From SCTD01 sp046593875 (GTDB taxonomy: Bacteria > Actinomycetota > Actinomycetes > Mycobacteriales > SCTD01), in contig JBKJQQ010000168.1 of the NCBI GenBank assembly GCA_046593875.1, positions 1 to 24,759 of the forward strand: a stretch of DNA of 24,759 bases, read 5' to 3'. Below the pieces are notes generated by a model. It had not been told where the DNA came from and did no database searches. It worked only from the letters and a program-made list of their open reading frames with translations. Shown piece after piece: positions 1 through 7,358 of the stretch (position 1 is the stretch's first letter; every line of letters starts with the position of its first letter). A program made the position numbers and the translations under genes.

Positions 1-2092
1 CCTGCAGCGCGAAGAGGCCGGGTACGACGAGACCGAGGCGCACGCCGCGCAGCCCGAGCATCGGGTTGGCCTCGTGCAGCCGACGTACGGCGTCGAGCAG
101 CGCGCGGCGCGGCTCGATCCCGTCGGTCTTGCCGGTCACCTCCGCGACCGCGACCTCGACCGCGAGCTCCTCCATGGACGGCAGGAACTCGTGCAGCGGC
201 GGGTCGAGCAGCCGCACCGTGACGGGCAGCCCGTCCATCGCGGTGAAGATGCCGACGAAGTCGTCCCGCTGCATCGGCAGCAGCGCCGCGAGAGCGGCCG
301 CGCGCTCGTCGTCGGTGTCAGCGAGGATCAGGTCCTCGACCAGCTGACGGCGGTCGCCCAGGAACATGTGCTCGGTCCGGCACAGGCCGATGCCCTCGGC
401 ACCAAATCGGCGGCCGCGCTCCGAGTCCTCCGGGGTGTCGGCGTTGGCCCGCACGCGCATCCGACGTACGCCGTCGGCGTGAGTCAGCAGCCGATGCACA
501 GCGGCGACGAGCGGGTCGGCGTCCGGGGCGATCGTGCCCTCGAAGTACTGCACGACCGGGCTCGGCCGCACCGGCATCTCGCCGACGTAGACCGCGCCGC
601 TGGTGCCGTCGATCGAGATCAGGTCGCCCTCGTTGACGACGACGCCACCGGGCGCGGAGAAGCGCCGGTTGGCCAGGTCGACGTCGAGCTCCTCGGCGCC
701 GCAGACGCAGGTCTTGCCCATGCCGCGCGCGACCACCGCGGCGTGCGAGGTCTTGCCGCCGCGTGACGTGAGGATGCCCTGCGCCGCGATCATCCCGTTG
801 AGGTCGTCCGGGTTGGTCTCCCGGCGGACGAGGATGACCGGCTCGGTCTTGGCCCGCTCCTCCGCGCGGTCCGAGTCGAAGACCGCGACGCCGACCGCCG
901 CGCCGGGCGAGGCGTTCATGCCCTTGGCGATGCGGACGTTGTCGCCGGTGTCGTCGAACGTCGGGAACATCAGCTGCGCCAGCTGCGCGCCGGTGACCCG
1001 CTTGAGCGCCTCGTCGAGGTCGATGACGCCCTCGTCGACCAGCTGCGTCGCGATGGTGAAAGCCGCTGCGGCCGTGCGCTTGCCGACGCGGGTCTGCAGC
1101 ATCCAGAGCTTGTTGCGCTCGACCGTGAACTCGATGTCGCAGAGGTCCTTGTAGTGGTCCTCGAGCGTGGCCATGTTGGCCACGAGTGCGTCGTACGCCG
1201 GCTTGTCGATCCCCTCCAGCTCCTGCAGCGCGCGGGTGTTGCGGATGCCCGCGACCACGTCTTCGCCCTGGGCGTTCTCGAGGTAGTCACCGTAGATGCC
1301 GATCGCGCCCGTGCCCGGGTCGCGGGTGAACGCGACGCCCGTGCCCGAGTCCATGCCGAGGTTGCCGAAGACCATCGACTGCACGTTGACCGCGGTGCCG
1401 AGGTCGGCCGGGATCCGCTCCTGCCGACGGTAGAGCCGCGCCCGGTCACCGTTCCACGAGTCGAAGACGGCGCGTACGGCGAGGTCCATCTGCTGCCGGG
1501 GGTCATCCGGGAAGTCGCTGCCGGTGTGCCCCTTCACGATCGCCTTGAACTCGGCGACCAGGGTCTGCAGGTCGGCCGCGTCGAGGTCGAGGTCATCGGT
1601 CGTGCCCTTGGCCTTCTTCGCCCTGTCGATCGCGTGCTCGAAGAGCTCACCATCCACCCCGAGCACCGTCTTGCCGAACATCTGAACCAGCCGCCGGTAG
1701 GAGTCCCAGGCGAAGCGCTCGCTGCCGCTCTGCTTGGCCAGCCCAGCGACACTCGACTCGTGCAGGCCGATGTTGAGGACGGTGTCCATCATCCCGGGCA
1801 TCGAGAACTTGCCGCCCGAGCGGACGCTGACCAGCAGCGGGTCCTGCGCGTCGCCGAGGCGCTTGCCCATCGCCGCCTCGAGCGCGGCCAGGTGCTCGTC
1901 GACCTCCGCGGCGAGCTCCGGCGGGACCTCGCCGGTCTGCAGGTAGGTCGTGCAGGCCTCGGTGGTGATCACGAAGCCGGGCGGTACCGGCAGGCCCAGG
2001 ACGGTCATCTCCGCGAGGTTCGCGCCCTTGCCGCCGAGCAGGTCCTTCATGTCCTTGCCGCCCTCGGCGAAGTCGTACACGTACTTCGTCAT
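1..2092 (-). CDS. ppdK: Pyruvate, phosphate dikinase (C-terminus beyond window)
   Basis: The enzyme interconverts pyruvate, ATP and Pi with phosphoenolpyruvate, AMP and PPi in the cytosol, linking glycolysis and gluconeogenesis. About 697 codons are present; the family is usually about 880-900 residues, so the last fifth lies beyond base 1. The N-terminal ATP-grasp part starts with GGKGANLAEM (residues 20-29). The swivelling phosphohistidine domain has GGKTSHAAVVARGMGK with the catalytic His near residue 450 (codon 743-745), close to its known place in bacterial PPDK. The PEP/pyruvate barrel begins with RLLDPPLHEFLP near residue 625. The catalytic Cys region is not in view. The ATG at 2092 is chosen because GAGGAG lies 7 nt upstream and the protein starts directly with the family N-terminus. 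It follows the propeller-like gene by 37 bp on the same strand. Confidence 0.96.
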   Translation of the reverse strand, partial: MTKYVYDFAEGGKDMKDLLGGKGANLAEMTVLGLPVPPGFVITTEACTTYLQTGEVPPELAAEVDEHLAALEAAMGKRLGDAQDPLLVSVRSGGKFSMPGMMDTVLNIGLHESSVAGLAKQSGSERFAWDSYRRLVQMFGKTVLGVDGELFEHAIDRAKKAKGTTDDLDLDAADLQTLVAEFKAIVKGHTGSDFPDDPRQQMDLAVRAVFDSWNGDRARLYRRQERIPADLGTAVNVQSMVFGNLGMDSGTGVAFTRDPGTGAIGIYGDYLENAQGEDVVAGIRNTRALQELEGIDKPAYDALVANMATLEDHYKDLCDIEFTVERNKLWMLQTRVGKRTAAAAFTIATQLVDEGVIDLDEALKRVTGAQLAQLMFPTFDDTGDNVRIAKGMNASPGAAVGVAVFDSDRAEERAKTEPVILVRRETNPDDLNGMIAAQGILTSRGGKTSHAAVVARGMGKTCVCGAEELDVDLANRRFSAPGGVVVNEGDLISIDGTSGAVYVGEMPVRPSPVVQYFEGTIAPDADPLVAAVHRLLTHADGVRRMRVRANADTPEDSERGRRFGAEGIGLCRTEHMFLGDRRQLVEDLILADTDDERAAALAALLPMQRDDFVGIFTAMDGLPVTVRLLDPPLHEFLPSMEELAVEVAVAEVTGKTDGIEPRRALLDAVRRLHEANPMLGLRGVRLGLVVPGLFALQ

Positions 2093-2129
2093 GGGGGTGC
2101 TCCTCGGCCGCGGGACGGGTCGTAGGAGG

Positions 2130-3116
2130 TTACCGGCGGGTGTACCTGCGGCGACGGACAGCACCCCTCAGCAGGAGCAGCCCGGCGAGCAGCAGACCCC
2201 CGCCGACGACGTACGGGACCCGGTCCGGCTCGGCAACGCGCTCGACCGACGGGGGCTCGGGCGTCGGCTCGGGCGCGGGCCCGTCCAGCGCGATCCGGTG
2301 CACGGGGGCGCCCGCCCCCTCGGTGCTGACGAGCAGGGCGCGGCCGTCGGCCGTGTAGGTGAGGCCCTCCCCCTGCCCGGTCGGCGGCAGCGGCGTCACG
2401 GTGGGCTCGCCGGCGAAGGCGCCCGCGACGTCGTCGCCCTCGACCTCCCACTCGTAGAGGTCGGTGTAGGTGCGCAGCGCCAGGCGGGAGCCGTCCGGCG
2501 CGAAGGCGCCTGCGGTGACGAGCAGCTGGGCAAGACCGCCGATGCCGGGACCGCCTGGCGTCCCGGTCGTCTGGAGCTCCACGGCGGCGACCCGGGTGAG
2601 CGCGTTGGGCCCGTCCGGGTCGAGCCGGTCGGGAGCGGCGTAGACGAGCGCCCCTCCCGACAGCGGCTTGGTCACCAGGTAGACCCGACCGGTCCGCGGG
2701 TGCACGAGCAGCGCCTCGGCGTCGCCGGGCCCGTCGGGGTAGCGCAGCCGGAAGCTCGTCGGGGGCTCCGTCGTAACCCGCTCGCGGGTGGTCGGCTTCG
2801 GCTCGCGAACCCGGTGGACGAGCAGGCCGAGCGTGCGCCGGCCGTCGTTGTCGCCGATGTCGCCGAGCCAGATGCTGCTGGCCCCGTCCTCGTCCGGCCC
2901 GCGGGCCATGTCCTCCCAGTCGCGCGCCTGCACGTCCGGCAGGTCGTAGACCGTGCGGGTGCGGCCGGTGGCGGTGTCGACGGCGAAGAACCGGGCGGCG
3001 TCCCCGGAGTCGTTGTGGGTGTAGACGATCCCGGCCGTGCTGGCCGAGGCAAGGCCGCTGGACTCGGTGATGCGCGGGTCCTGCAGGACGAAGGCGACGA
3101 CGGCTTCGGCGAACAA
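2130..3116 (-). CDS. Membrane-anchored beta-propeller-like protein of unknown function
   Basis: This is a 328-residue protein with no recognised catalytic motif. Residues about 15-275 show propeller-like repeats typical of phytase/esterase-like or SdiA-regulated-like folds (ESSGLA near 18-23, THNDSGD near 33-39, WLGDIGDND, GDAEALLVHP, GQGEGLTYTADG). A proline-rich linker (EPTPEPP) follows, then one hydrophobic segment (about 297-317) and an Arg-rich tail, a topology expected for an extracytoplasmic domain held by a C-terminal anchor. Oddly, there is no convincing signal peptide: the N-terminus is only about 12 mildly hydrophobic residues. The only start I can support is TTG at 3116, one base after the upp stop (TGACTTG), which implies translational coupling to upp. 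Enzymatic function is unknown. Confidence 0.75.
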   Translation of the reverse strand: MFAEAVVAFVLQDPRITESSGLASASTAGIVYTHNDSGDAARFFAVDTATGRTRTVYDLPDVQARDWEDMARGPDEDGASSIWLGDIGDNDGRRTLGLLVHRVREPKPTTRERVTTEPPTSFRLRYPDGPGDAEALLVHPRTGRVYLVTKPLSGGALVYAAPDRLDPDGPNALTRVAAVELQTTGTPGGPGIGGLAQLLVTAGAFAPDGSRLALRTYTDLYEWEVEGDDVAGAFAGEPTVTPLPPTGQGEGLTYTADGRALLVSTEGAGAPVHRIALDGPAPEPTPEPPSVERVAEPDRVPYVVGGGLLLAGLLLLRGAVRRRRYTRR

Positions 3117-3117
3117 G

Positions 3118-3750
3118 TCAGACGACGCCGTAGAGCCGGTCGCCCGCGTCGCCCAGCCCGGGGTGGATGTAGCCCTTCTCGTTCAGCCGCTCGTCGACGC
3201 CCGCGCAGACCAGCGTCACGCCCTCGCCGGGGAAGACGGCCTCGACGGCGGCGATCCCCTCCGGCGCGGCGAGCAGGCAGATGGCGGTGATGCTGCGGGC
3301 TCCTCGTGCGACGAGCAGCTCGAAGGTGGTGATGAGCGTCCCGCCCGTCGCGAGCATCGGGTCGAGCACGAAGACCTCACGACCGGCCAGGTCCTCGGGC
3401 AAGCGGTTGGCGTAAGCAGTTGCCACCAGGGAGGTCTCGTCGCGGACCATGCCGAGGAAGCCGACCTCGGCGGTGGGCAGCAGCCGGGTCATGCCGTCCA
3501 GCATCCCGAGGCCGGCCCGCAGGACCGGCACCACGAGCGGCACCGGCTTCGCCAGCCGGACACCCGTCGCGCGGGCCACCGGCGTCTGCACCTCGACCGG
3601 CTCGACCGCCACCGATCGGGTCGCCTCGTACGCCAGCAGGGTCACCAGCTCGTCGGCCAGCCGGCGGAAGGTCGGCGAGTCGGTGCGCTCGTCGCGCAGG
3701 GCCGTCAGCTTGTGCGCGACCAGCGGATGATCGACCACGAGCGTGCGCAC
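3118..3750 (-). CDS. upp: Uracil phosphoribosyltransferase
   Basis: The enzyme makes UMP from uracil and PRPP in pyrimidine salvage, in the cytosol. The 210-residue length is normal for the family. The PRPP-binding loop VLDPMLATGGT lies at about 128-138 and the uracil-binding C-terminal motif GYIHPGLGDAGDR is intact, as is the PVLRAGLGM segment (about 75-83). The start is GTG at 3750, giving VRTLVVDHPLVAHKL, the usual family N-terminus. The open frame continues upstream to 3849 but would then include hairpin repeat arms, so it is rejected. TAGCGT lies 7 nt upstream of the GTG, consistent with a leaderless transcript. The next gene starts one base after the stop codon. Confidence 0.96.
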   Translation of the reverse strand: MRTLVVDHPLVAHKLTALRDERTDSPTFRRLADELVTLLAYEATRSVAVEPVEVQTPVARATGVRLAKPVPLVVPVLRAGLGMLDGMTRLLPTAEVGFLGMVRDETSLVATAYANRLPEDLAGREVFVLDPMLATGGTLITTFELLVARGARSITAICLLAAPEGIAAVEAVFPGEGVTLVCAGVDERLNEKGYIHPGLGDAGDRLYGVV

Positions 3751-3757
3751 ACCTCTC

Positions 3758-3763
3758 ACGCTA
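3758..3763 (-). promoter_or_regulatory. Candidate -10 element of a leaderless upp promoter
   Basis: TAGCGT on the minus strand ends 7 nt before the GTG start codon at 3750. That spacing would place the transcription start at or next to the start codon. The hairpin repeats begin about 40 bp upstream. Confidence 0.55.
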
Positions 3764-3800
3764 GTCGGGCCACCCTCCCCGACCTGCCCCTCCTCCTGCC

Positions 3801-3859
3801 GCTTGTCCGCCCACAGCAACATCAACGAGGCTTTTTGATGTTGCTGCAAGCGGACAAGC
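3801..3859. repeat. 59-nt palindromic element IR1
   Basis: This is an inverted repeat with 25-nt arms and a 9-nt loop. The outer stem GCTTGTCCGC (3801-3810) pairs perfectly with 3850-3859. The inner stem CAGCAACATCAA (3814-3825) pairs perfectly with 3835-3846. A 3x3 internal bulge separates the two stems. It is the most perfect of four copies and pairs with IR2 after a 14-bp spacer. Confidence 0.97.
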
Positions 3860-3873
3860 CGGGGTCCTGAGGC

Positions 3874-3932
3874 GCTTGTCCGCCCACAGCAACATCAACG
3901 CTGCCTGTTGATGTTGCTGCCGACGGACAAGC
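3874..3932. repeat. 59-nt palindromic element IR2
   Basis: Same architecture as IR1: a 10-nt outer stem (9 of 10 paired), a 3-nt internal triplet, a 12-nt inner stem (12 of 12 paired) and a 9-nt loop at 3899-3907. It ends 14 bp after the stop codon of the DUF559-type gene, so it could also act as that gene's terminator, although no T-tract follows. Confidence 0.96.
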
Positions 3933-3946
3933 CGCGACGTGTGGCG

Positions 3947-4888
3947 TCAGGCGGCGTGGTGGCGGAGGCGGGCGCGCGCGAGCGCGCGACGGGCGCGCTG
4001 CTCCAGCACCGCCGGCCGATGCACAGCCATCTCCCAGGTGAAGCGGAACACCTCGTAGCCGCCGTCGCGGAACCTGTCCTCGCGCTGCTTCTCCAGCGCC
4101 AGCGCATCGCGGTCGCGCAGGTCCGGCGGCGCGTCCGGGTCGTCCTTGCGGTACTTGAGCAGCCCGTCTGCCTCGCCGATCACCCGTAGGTCCTCCCAGA
4201 CGAAGTCCGGGTAGCCCATGAGACCGACGCCGTCGAACAGCGGGACCTGCAGCTCCGGCCGCGGCAGGCCCAGCTGCCAGAAGCGGTAGCGGCCGACCGA
4301 CTCGAGCGCGGACTCAGCCTGGCCGTCCGCGAGGGCCACGAGCTGCGCGGCCTTCCGACTCCCCGGCCAGCCGCGAGCCACGCGCAGCACCTCTTCCAGG
4401 TCCTCGCGCGGCACGTCCCGCCGCAGCGCGGAGTCCAGCACGACGACAGCCGACAGCGCGGGGCCCTTGCGGGCGAGGTCGACCGCGGTCCGCGCCGCCG
4501 TCGTGACCTCCGCACTCAGCAGCTCGGTCCGGTGGTGCTCCGGGACGTGCGACACGAGCACAGCCGAGGTCGTGCCATCCGGCCGGCGCCGCTGCGGCTC
4601 GCGCAGCCGGCTCAGCACTGGCGGCCCCTCGTACCGCGTGAACGTTGTCAGCTCATGGACGATCGCCGCGGACTCGTGGCTGCCGACGACGTCCTGCCGG
4701 GTGGCGCGTACGGCCGCCGCCACGTCAGCGGCGTGGCGCGCCGGGACCGTCAGCGGCAGCCGCGCGGTCTCGGCGTAGACGCCGCGCCGCAGGCAGGTCC
4801 AGTCGCCGCGGCGGACCAGCGCATCGATCCTGCGGTGGTCGTACCCGGCGTCGAGGGCCTCTGCCCGGGTGAACACGAGGGGGAGCAC
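3947..4888 (-). CDS. AbiEi-like winged-helix / DUF559 putative nuclease
   Basis: This 313-residue protein joins two parts. Residues about 1-40 resemble the winged-helix N-terminal domain of AbiEi-type antitoxins (FTRAEALDAGYDHRRIDALV, then LRRGVYA). The middle has family-typical SHESAA (70-75) and TTAARTAVDLAR (129-140). Residues about 190-290 resemble the DUF559/Vsr-like PD-(D/E)XK fold: E196 in ALESVGR, D228 in GYPDF, E239 and D241 in GEADG, K245, and a final VFRFTW strand. The putative active-site residues are retained, so nuclease activity is possible but unproven. The start is GTG at 4888, with no clear ribosome binding site; GTG at 4876 is an alternative. The gene sits alone between glyS and upp and is flanked on both sides by paired 59-nt hairpins, which suggests a mobile or selfish unit. 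No cognate toxin is adjacent. Confidence 0.8.
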   Translation of the reverse strand: MLPLVFTRAEALDAGYDHRRIDALVRRGDWTCLRRGVYAETARLPLTVPARHAADVAAAVRATRQDVVGSHESAAIVHELTTFTRYEGPPVLSRLREPQRRRPDGTTSAVLVSHVPEHHRTELLSAEVTTAARTAVDLARKGPALSAVVVLDSALRRDVPREDLEEVLRVARGWPGSRKAAQLVALADGQAESALESVGRYRFWQLGLPRPELQVPLFDGVGLMGYPDFVWEDLRVIGEADGLLKYRKDDPDAPPDLRDRDALALEKQREDRFRDGGYEVFRFTWEMAVHRPAVLEQRARRALARARLRHHAA

Positions 4889-4939
4889 GCCGGGACGATG
4901 GCCCGCCCGCGTCGGCCGCGTCGTACGACATCCACAGTC

Positions 4940-4998
4940 GCCTGTCCGTCCACAGCAACATCAACCGGCCTGGACGATGTTGCTGCGGTCGGACAAGC
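4940..4998. repeat. 59-nt palindromic element IR3
   Basis: Same 25-9-25 layout as the other copies. It is the most diverged: the outer stem pairs 8 of 10 and the inner stem 10 of 12 (CAGCAACATC with GATGTTGCTG). It lies about 50 bp upstream of the DUF559-type start codon and is separated from IR4 by 14 bp. Confidence 0.94.
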
Positions 4999-5012
4999 GA
5001 CGAGATCCCTGC

Positions 5013-5071
5013 GCTTGTCCGCCTGCAGCAACATCAACGGCCCCCGATGATGTTGCTGCGGTCGGACAAGC
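5013..5071. repeat. 59-nt palindromic element IR4
   Basis: Same layout: outer stem 9 of 10 paired, inner stem 11 of 12 paired, loop 5038-5046. It lies 18 bp downstream of the glyS stop codon and could terminate glyS transcription. With IR3 it repeats the geometry of the IR1-IR2 block exactly (59 + 14 + 59 bp). Confidence 0.95.
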
Positions 5072-5089
5072 GGGAGAAGGCGGCAGGAG

Positions 5090-6454
5090 CTACAGCGGAC
5101 CGAGCTTGTCGTGCAGGTAGCGCGGGACCTGGTCGAGCGAGACGCGCTCCTGCGTCATCGCGTCGCGCTCGCGGATCGTCACGGCCTGGTCCTCGAGGGT
5201 CTCGAAGTCGACGGTGACGCAGTACGGCGTGCCGACCTCGTCCTGGCGGCGGTAGCGGCGCCCGATCGCGCCGGCGTCGTCGAAGTCGACGTTCCACTCG
5301 CGACGGAGCTTGGCGGCCAGATCGCGGGCCACGGGCGAGAGGTCGGCGTTGCGCGACAGCGGCAGGACGGCCGCCTTGAGCGGCGCGAGGCGCGGGTCGA
5401 GCTTGAGGACGACGCGCTTGTCGACGCCGCCCTTGGCGTTGGGCGCCTCGTCCTCGGTGTAGCTGTCCAGCAGGAAGGTCAGCGCGCAGCGGTCGACGCC
5501 GGCCGCCGGCTCGATGACGTACGGCGTCCAGCGCTCGCCGCTCTCCTGCTCGAAGAAGTCGAGCGCGACGCCGGAGGCCTTGCTGTGCACGGTGAGGTCG
5601 TAGTCGCCGCGGTTGGCGATGCCCTCGAGCTCACCCCACTGCGAGCCGGTGAAGCCGAACTCGTACTCGATGTCGACGGTGCGCTTGGAGTAGTGGGACA
5701 GCTTCTCCTTCGGGTGCTCGAACTGGCGCAGCCTGGCCGGGTCGATGCCGAGGTCGACGTACCAGGCGAAGCGCTCGTCGATCCACTTCTGGTGCCACTC
5801 CTCGTCCGTCCCGGGCTGGACGAAGAACTCCATCTCCATCTGCTCGAACTCGCGCGTGCGGAAGATGAAGTTGCCAGGGGTGATCTCGTTGCGGAAGCTC
5901 TTGCCGATCTGACCGATCCCGAACGGCGGCTTCTTGCGTGCGCTCTGCTGCACGTTGGCGTAGTTGATGAAGATGCCCTGCGCGGTCTCCGGGCGCAGGT
6001 AGGCCAGGCCGCTGTCGTCCTGCACCACGCCGAGGTGGGTGGAGAGCAGGCCGTTGAACATCTTCGGCTCGGTCCACACGTCGCGGTTGCCGCAGTTGGG
6101 GCAGGCGAGGTCCTTGAGCGCCTTGCCGGCACCCTCCTCGAGGTGGTCGGCGCGGTAGCGCTTGTGGCAGCTCGTGCACTCGACCAGCGGGTCGACGAAC
6201 GCCTGCACGTGGCCGGAGGTCTCCCAGACCTCGCGCGCCAGGATGACGCACGAGTCGAGGCCGACCACGTCGTCGCGGCCCTGGACGACGGCCTTCCACC
6301 ACTGGCGCTTGACGTTGTTCTTCAGCTCGACGCCGAGCGGTCCGTAGTCCCAGGAGGCGCGCAGCCCGCCGTAGATCTCACTGCTCGGGAAGACCAGGCC
6401 GCGCCGCTTGCAGAGGCTGACGATCGTGTCCATGCGGTCGTTCTTGCTCGCCAT
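5090..6454 (-). CDS. glyS: Glycine-tRNA ligase (single-chain class II type)
   Basis: This essential cytosolic enzyme charges tRNA-Gly. The 454-residue length fits the homodimeric class IIa form. Visible features are the glycine-specific N-terminus (GLRASWDYGPLG, 30-41), two Cys pairs (C93/C96 and C118/C121) that likely bind zinc, class II motif 2 (FRNE, 187-190, followed by FRTREFEQME), ERWTPYVIEPAAGVDR near motif 3, and a C-terminal anticodon-binding domain. The ATG at 6454 has GGAG 5 nt upstream. A likely -10 at 6494-6499 gives a short leader. The gene is divergent from the peroxiredoxin gene and is followed by hairpins IR4 and IR3. Confidence 0.97.
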   Translation of the reverse strand: MASKNDRMDTIVSLCKRRGLVFPSSEIYGGLRASWDYGPLGVELKNNVKRQWWKAVVQGRDDVVGLDSCVILAREVWETSGHVQAFVDPLVECTSCHKRYRADHLEEGAGKALKDLACPNCGNRDVWTEPKMFNGLLSTHLGVVQDDSGLAYLRPETAQGIFINYANVQQSARKKPPFGIGQIGKSFRNEITPGNFIFRTREFEQMEMEFFVQPGTDEEWHQKWIDERFAWYVDLGIDPARLRQFEHPKEKLSHYSKRTVDIEYEFGFTGSQWGELEGIANRGDYDLTVHSKASGVALDFFEQESGERWTPYVIEPAAGVDRCALTFLLDSYTEDEAPNAKGGVDKRVVLKLDPRLAPLKAAVLPLSRNADLSPVARDLAAKLRREWNVDFDDAGAIGRRYRRQDEVGTPYCVTVDFETLEDQAVTIRERDAMTQERVSLDQVPRYLHDKLGPL

Positions 6455-6493
6455 GTGCGCTCCGAGTCCGGCTGGCTGTCGGGTGAGCGGGTC

Positions 6494-6499
6494 ACGCTA
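6494..6499 (-). promoter_or_regulatory. Candidate -10 of the glyS promoter
   Basis: TAGCGT on the minus strand, the same hexamer as at upp and recO, would start transcription near 6487. That leaves a leader of about 33 nt with a Shine-Dalgarno GGAG. No clear -35 is seen. Confidence 0.45.
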
Positions 6500-6506
6500 C
6501 CGGGGG

Positions 6507-6512
6507 TAACTT
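6507..6512 (+). promoter_or_regulatory. Candidate -10 of a leaderless peroxiredoxin promoter
   Basis: TAACTT lies exactly 7 nt before the ATG at 6520 and no Shine-Dalgarno is present, which is consistent with a leaderless mRNA. It is only 7 bp from the divergent glyS -10. Confidence 0.5.
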
Positions 6513-6519
6513 CGAGTCG

Positions 6520-6969
6520 ATGCTGAACCGACCCGCCCCCGACTTCACCCTGCCTGCCTGGACCCCTTCCGGCCGTACGACCCTGACGCTGTCGGAGCAG
6601 ACCGCGCCGGTCGTGCTCGCCTTCTACCCGGGCGACGACACGCCCGTGTGCACCAAGCAGCTCTGCAGCTACCAGGACGACCTCGGCGTGCTGACCGGCC
6701 TCGGCGCGCTGCTGTGGGGGATCAGCAGCCAGGGTCTGGACAGCCACGAGCGGTTCGCCGCCAAGCGCGGCCTGACGTTCCCGCTGCTGGCCGACGAGGA
6801 CAAGACCGTGCATGCGCTGTACGGCGCGAAGGGCTTGATGGGTCTGCCGAAGCGGGCGGTGGTCGTCGTCGACACCCAGGGCGTCGTGCGGTTCCACCAC
6901 GCCAGCCAGGTGGGGCTGACCTATCAGGACAGCGACACCATCGCCGAGGTGCTGAAGGGGCTGTCCTAA
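6520..6969 (+). CDS. bcp: BCP/PrxQ-type thiol peroxidase
   Basis: It reduces peroxides using thioredoxin-type donors in the cytosol. The 149-residue length is typical. The peroxidatic site YPGDDTPVCTKQLC holds C44 (peroxidatic) and C49 (likely resolving), the spacing seen in atypical two-Cys BCP proteins. The thioredoxin fold continues with GISSQGLDSH, FPLLADED and the strand before RFHHASQVG. The ATG at 6520 starts at the usual family N-terminus (RPAPDFTLP). The stop codon overlaps the stop of the convergent lipoprotein gene (CTAA). The gene symbol is a family-level assignment. Confidence 0.93.
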   Translation: MLNRPAPDFTLPAWTPSGRTTLTLSEQTAPVVLAFYPGDDTPVCTKQLCSYQDDLGVLTGLGALLWGISSQGLDSHERFAAKRGLTFPLLADEDKTVHALYGAKGLMGLPKRAVVVVDTQGVVRFHHASQVGLTYQDSDTIAEVLKGLS

Positions 6970-7358
6970 CCCGACAGGCGGTAGCGGACCTCGAGCACGC
7001 CGTCGCACAGCTGCTTGACCCGGACGCTCCCCTCGCGCGGCGAGGAGAAGTGCGCCTCGGCCTCGACCGCCTCCTGGTCGGTGCCGTCCAGGCGGTAGCC
7101 CGCGGTCTCCAGCTCCCTTGCGAGCCGGTCGCGGGTGGCCTCGACGTCGTCGCCCTCGACGCGGCCGAAGACGATCGTCGTCGCGCCCTGGGAGGCCGGC
7201 CCGTAGAGGACCTGACCGGGCAGCTGCGGGAAGCCGTCGGGCAGCGAGGCCTTCGGGTCGGCGGCCGGGAGTTCGCCGCACGGGGCCGTCTGGCTGGTCG
7301 TCTCCGGTGCCTGGCCGCATGCCGCCAGGGCCAGCACCAGGACGAGGGCGCGCCTCAC
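6966..7358 (-). CDS. Small hypothetical lipoprotein
   Basis: This 130-residue protein is of unknown function. A short signal peptide (VRRALVLVLALAAC) ends in the lipobox LAAC with Cys 14, so the mature protein should be lipid-anchored outside the membrane. The rest is a small acidic domain with FPQLPGQVLYG near residues 40-50 and a C-terminal EVRYRLSG strand. The start is GTG at 7358, which overlaps the stop codon of the upstream ABM-like gene by 4 nt (GTGA), indicating one operon. I recognise no family. Confidence 0.8.
   Translation of the reverse strand: MRRALVLVLALAACGQAPETTSQTAPCGELPAADPKASLPDGFPQLPGQVLYGPASQGATTIVFGRVEGDDVEATRDRLARELETAGYRLDGTDQEAVEAEAHFSSPREGSVRVKQLCDGVLEVRYRLSG

Noticed and set aside
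3751..3849. Upstream extension of upp into the hairpin repeat
   Set aside because: The extra 33 residues derive from IR1 and have no place in the family; a -10 hexamer lies within this stretch.
3801..5071. CRISPR array
   Set aside because: Only four repeats are present, each self-palindromic over 59 nt, with 14-bp spacers and a gene in the middle; no cas genes are seen.
3801..5071. Four ordinary rho-independent terminators
   Set aside because: IR2 and IR4 could terminate transcription, but the doubled copies, equal spacing and shared sequence are not explained by termination, and no T-tracts follow.
5111..6526. Plus-strand open frame antisense to glyS
   Set aside because: It mirrors the codon structure of glyS and gives a low-complexity product; glyS is unmistakable on the other strand.
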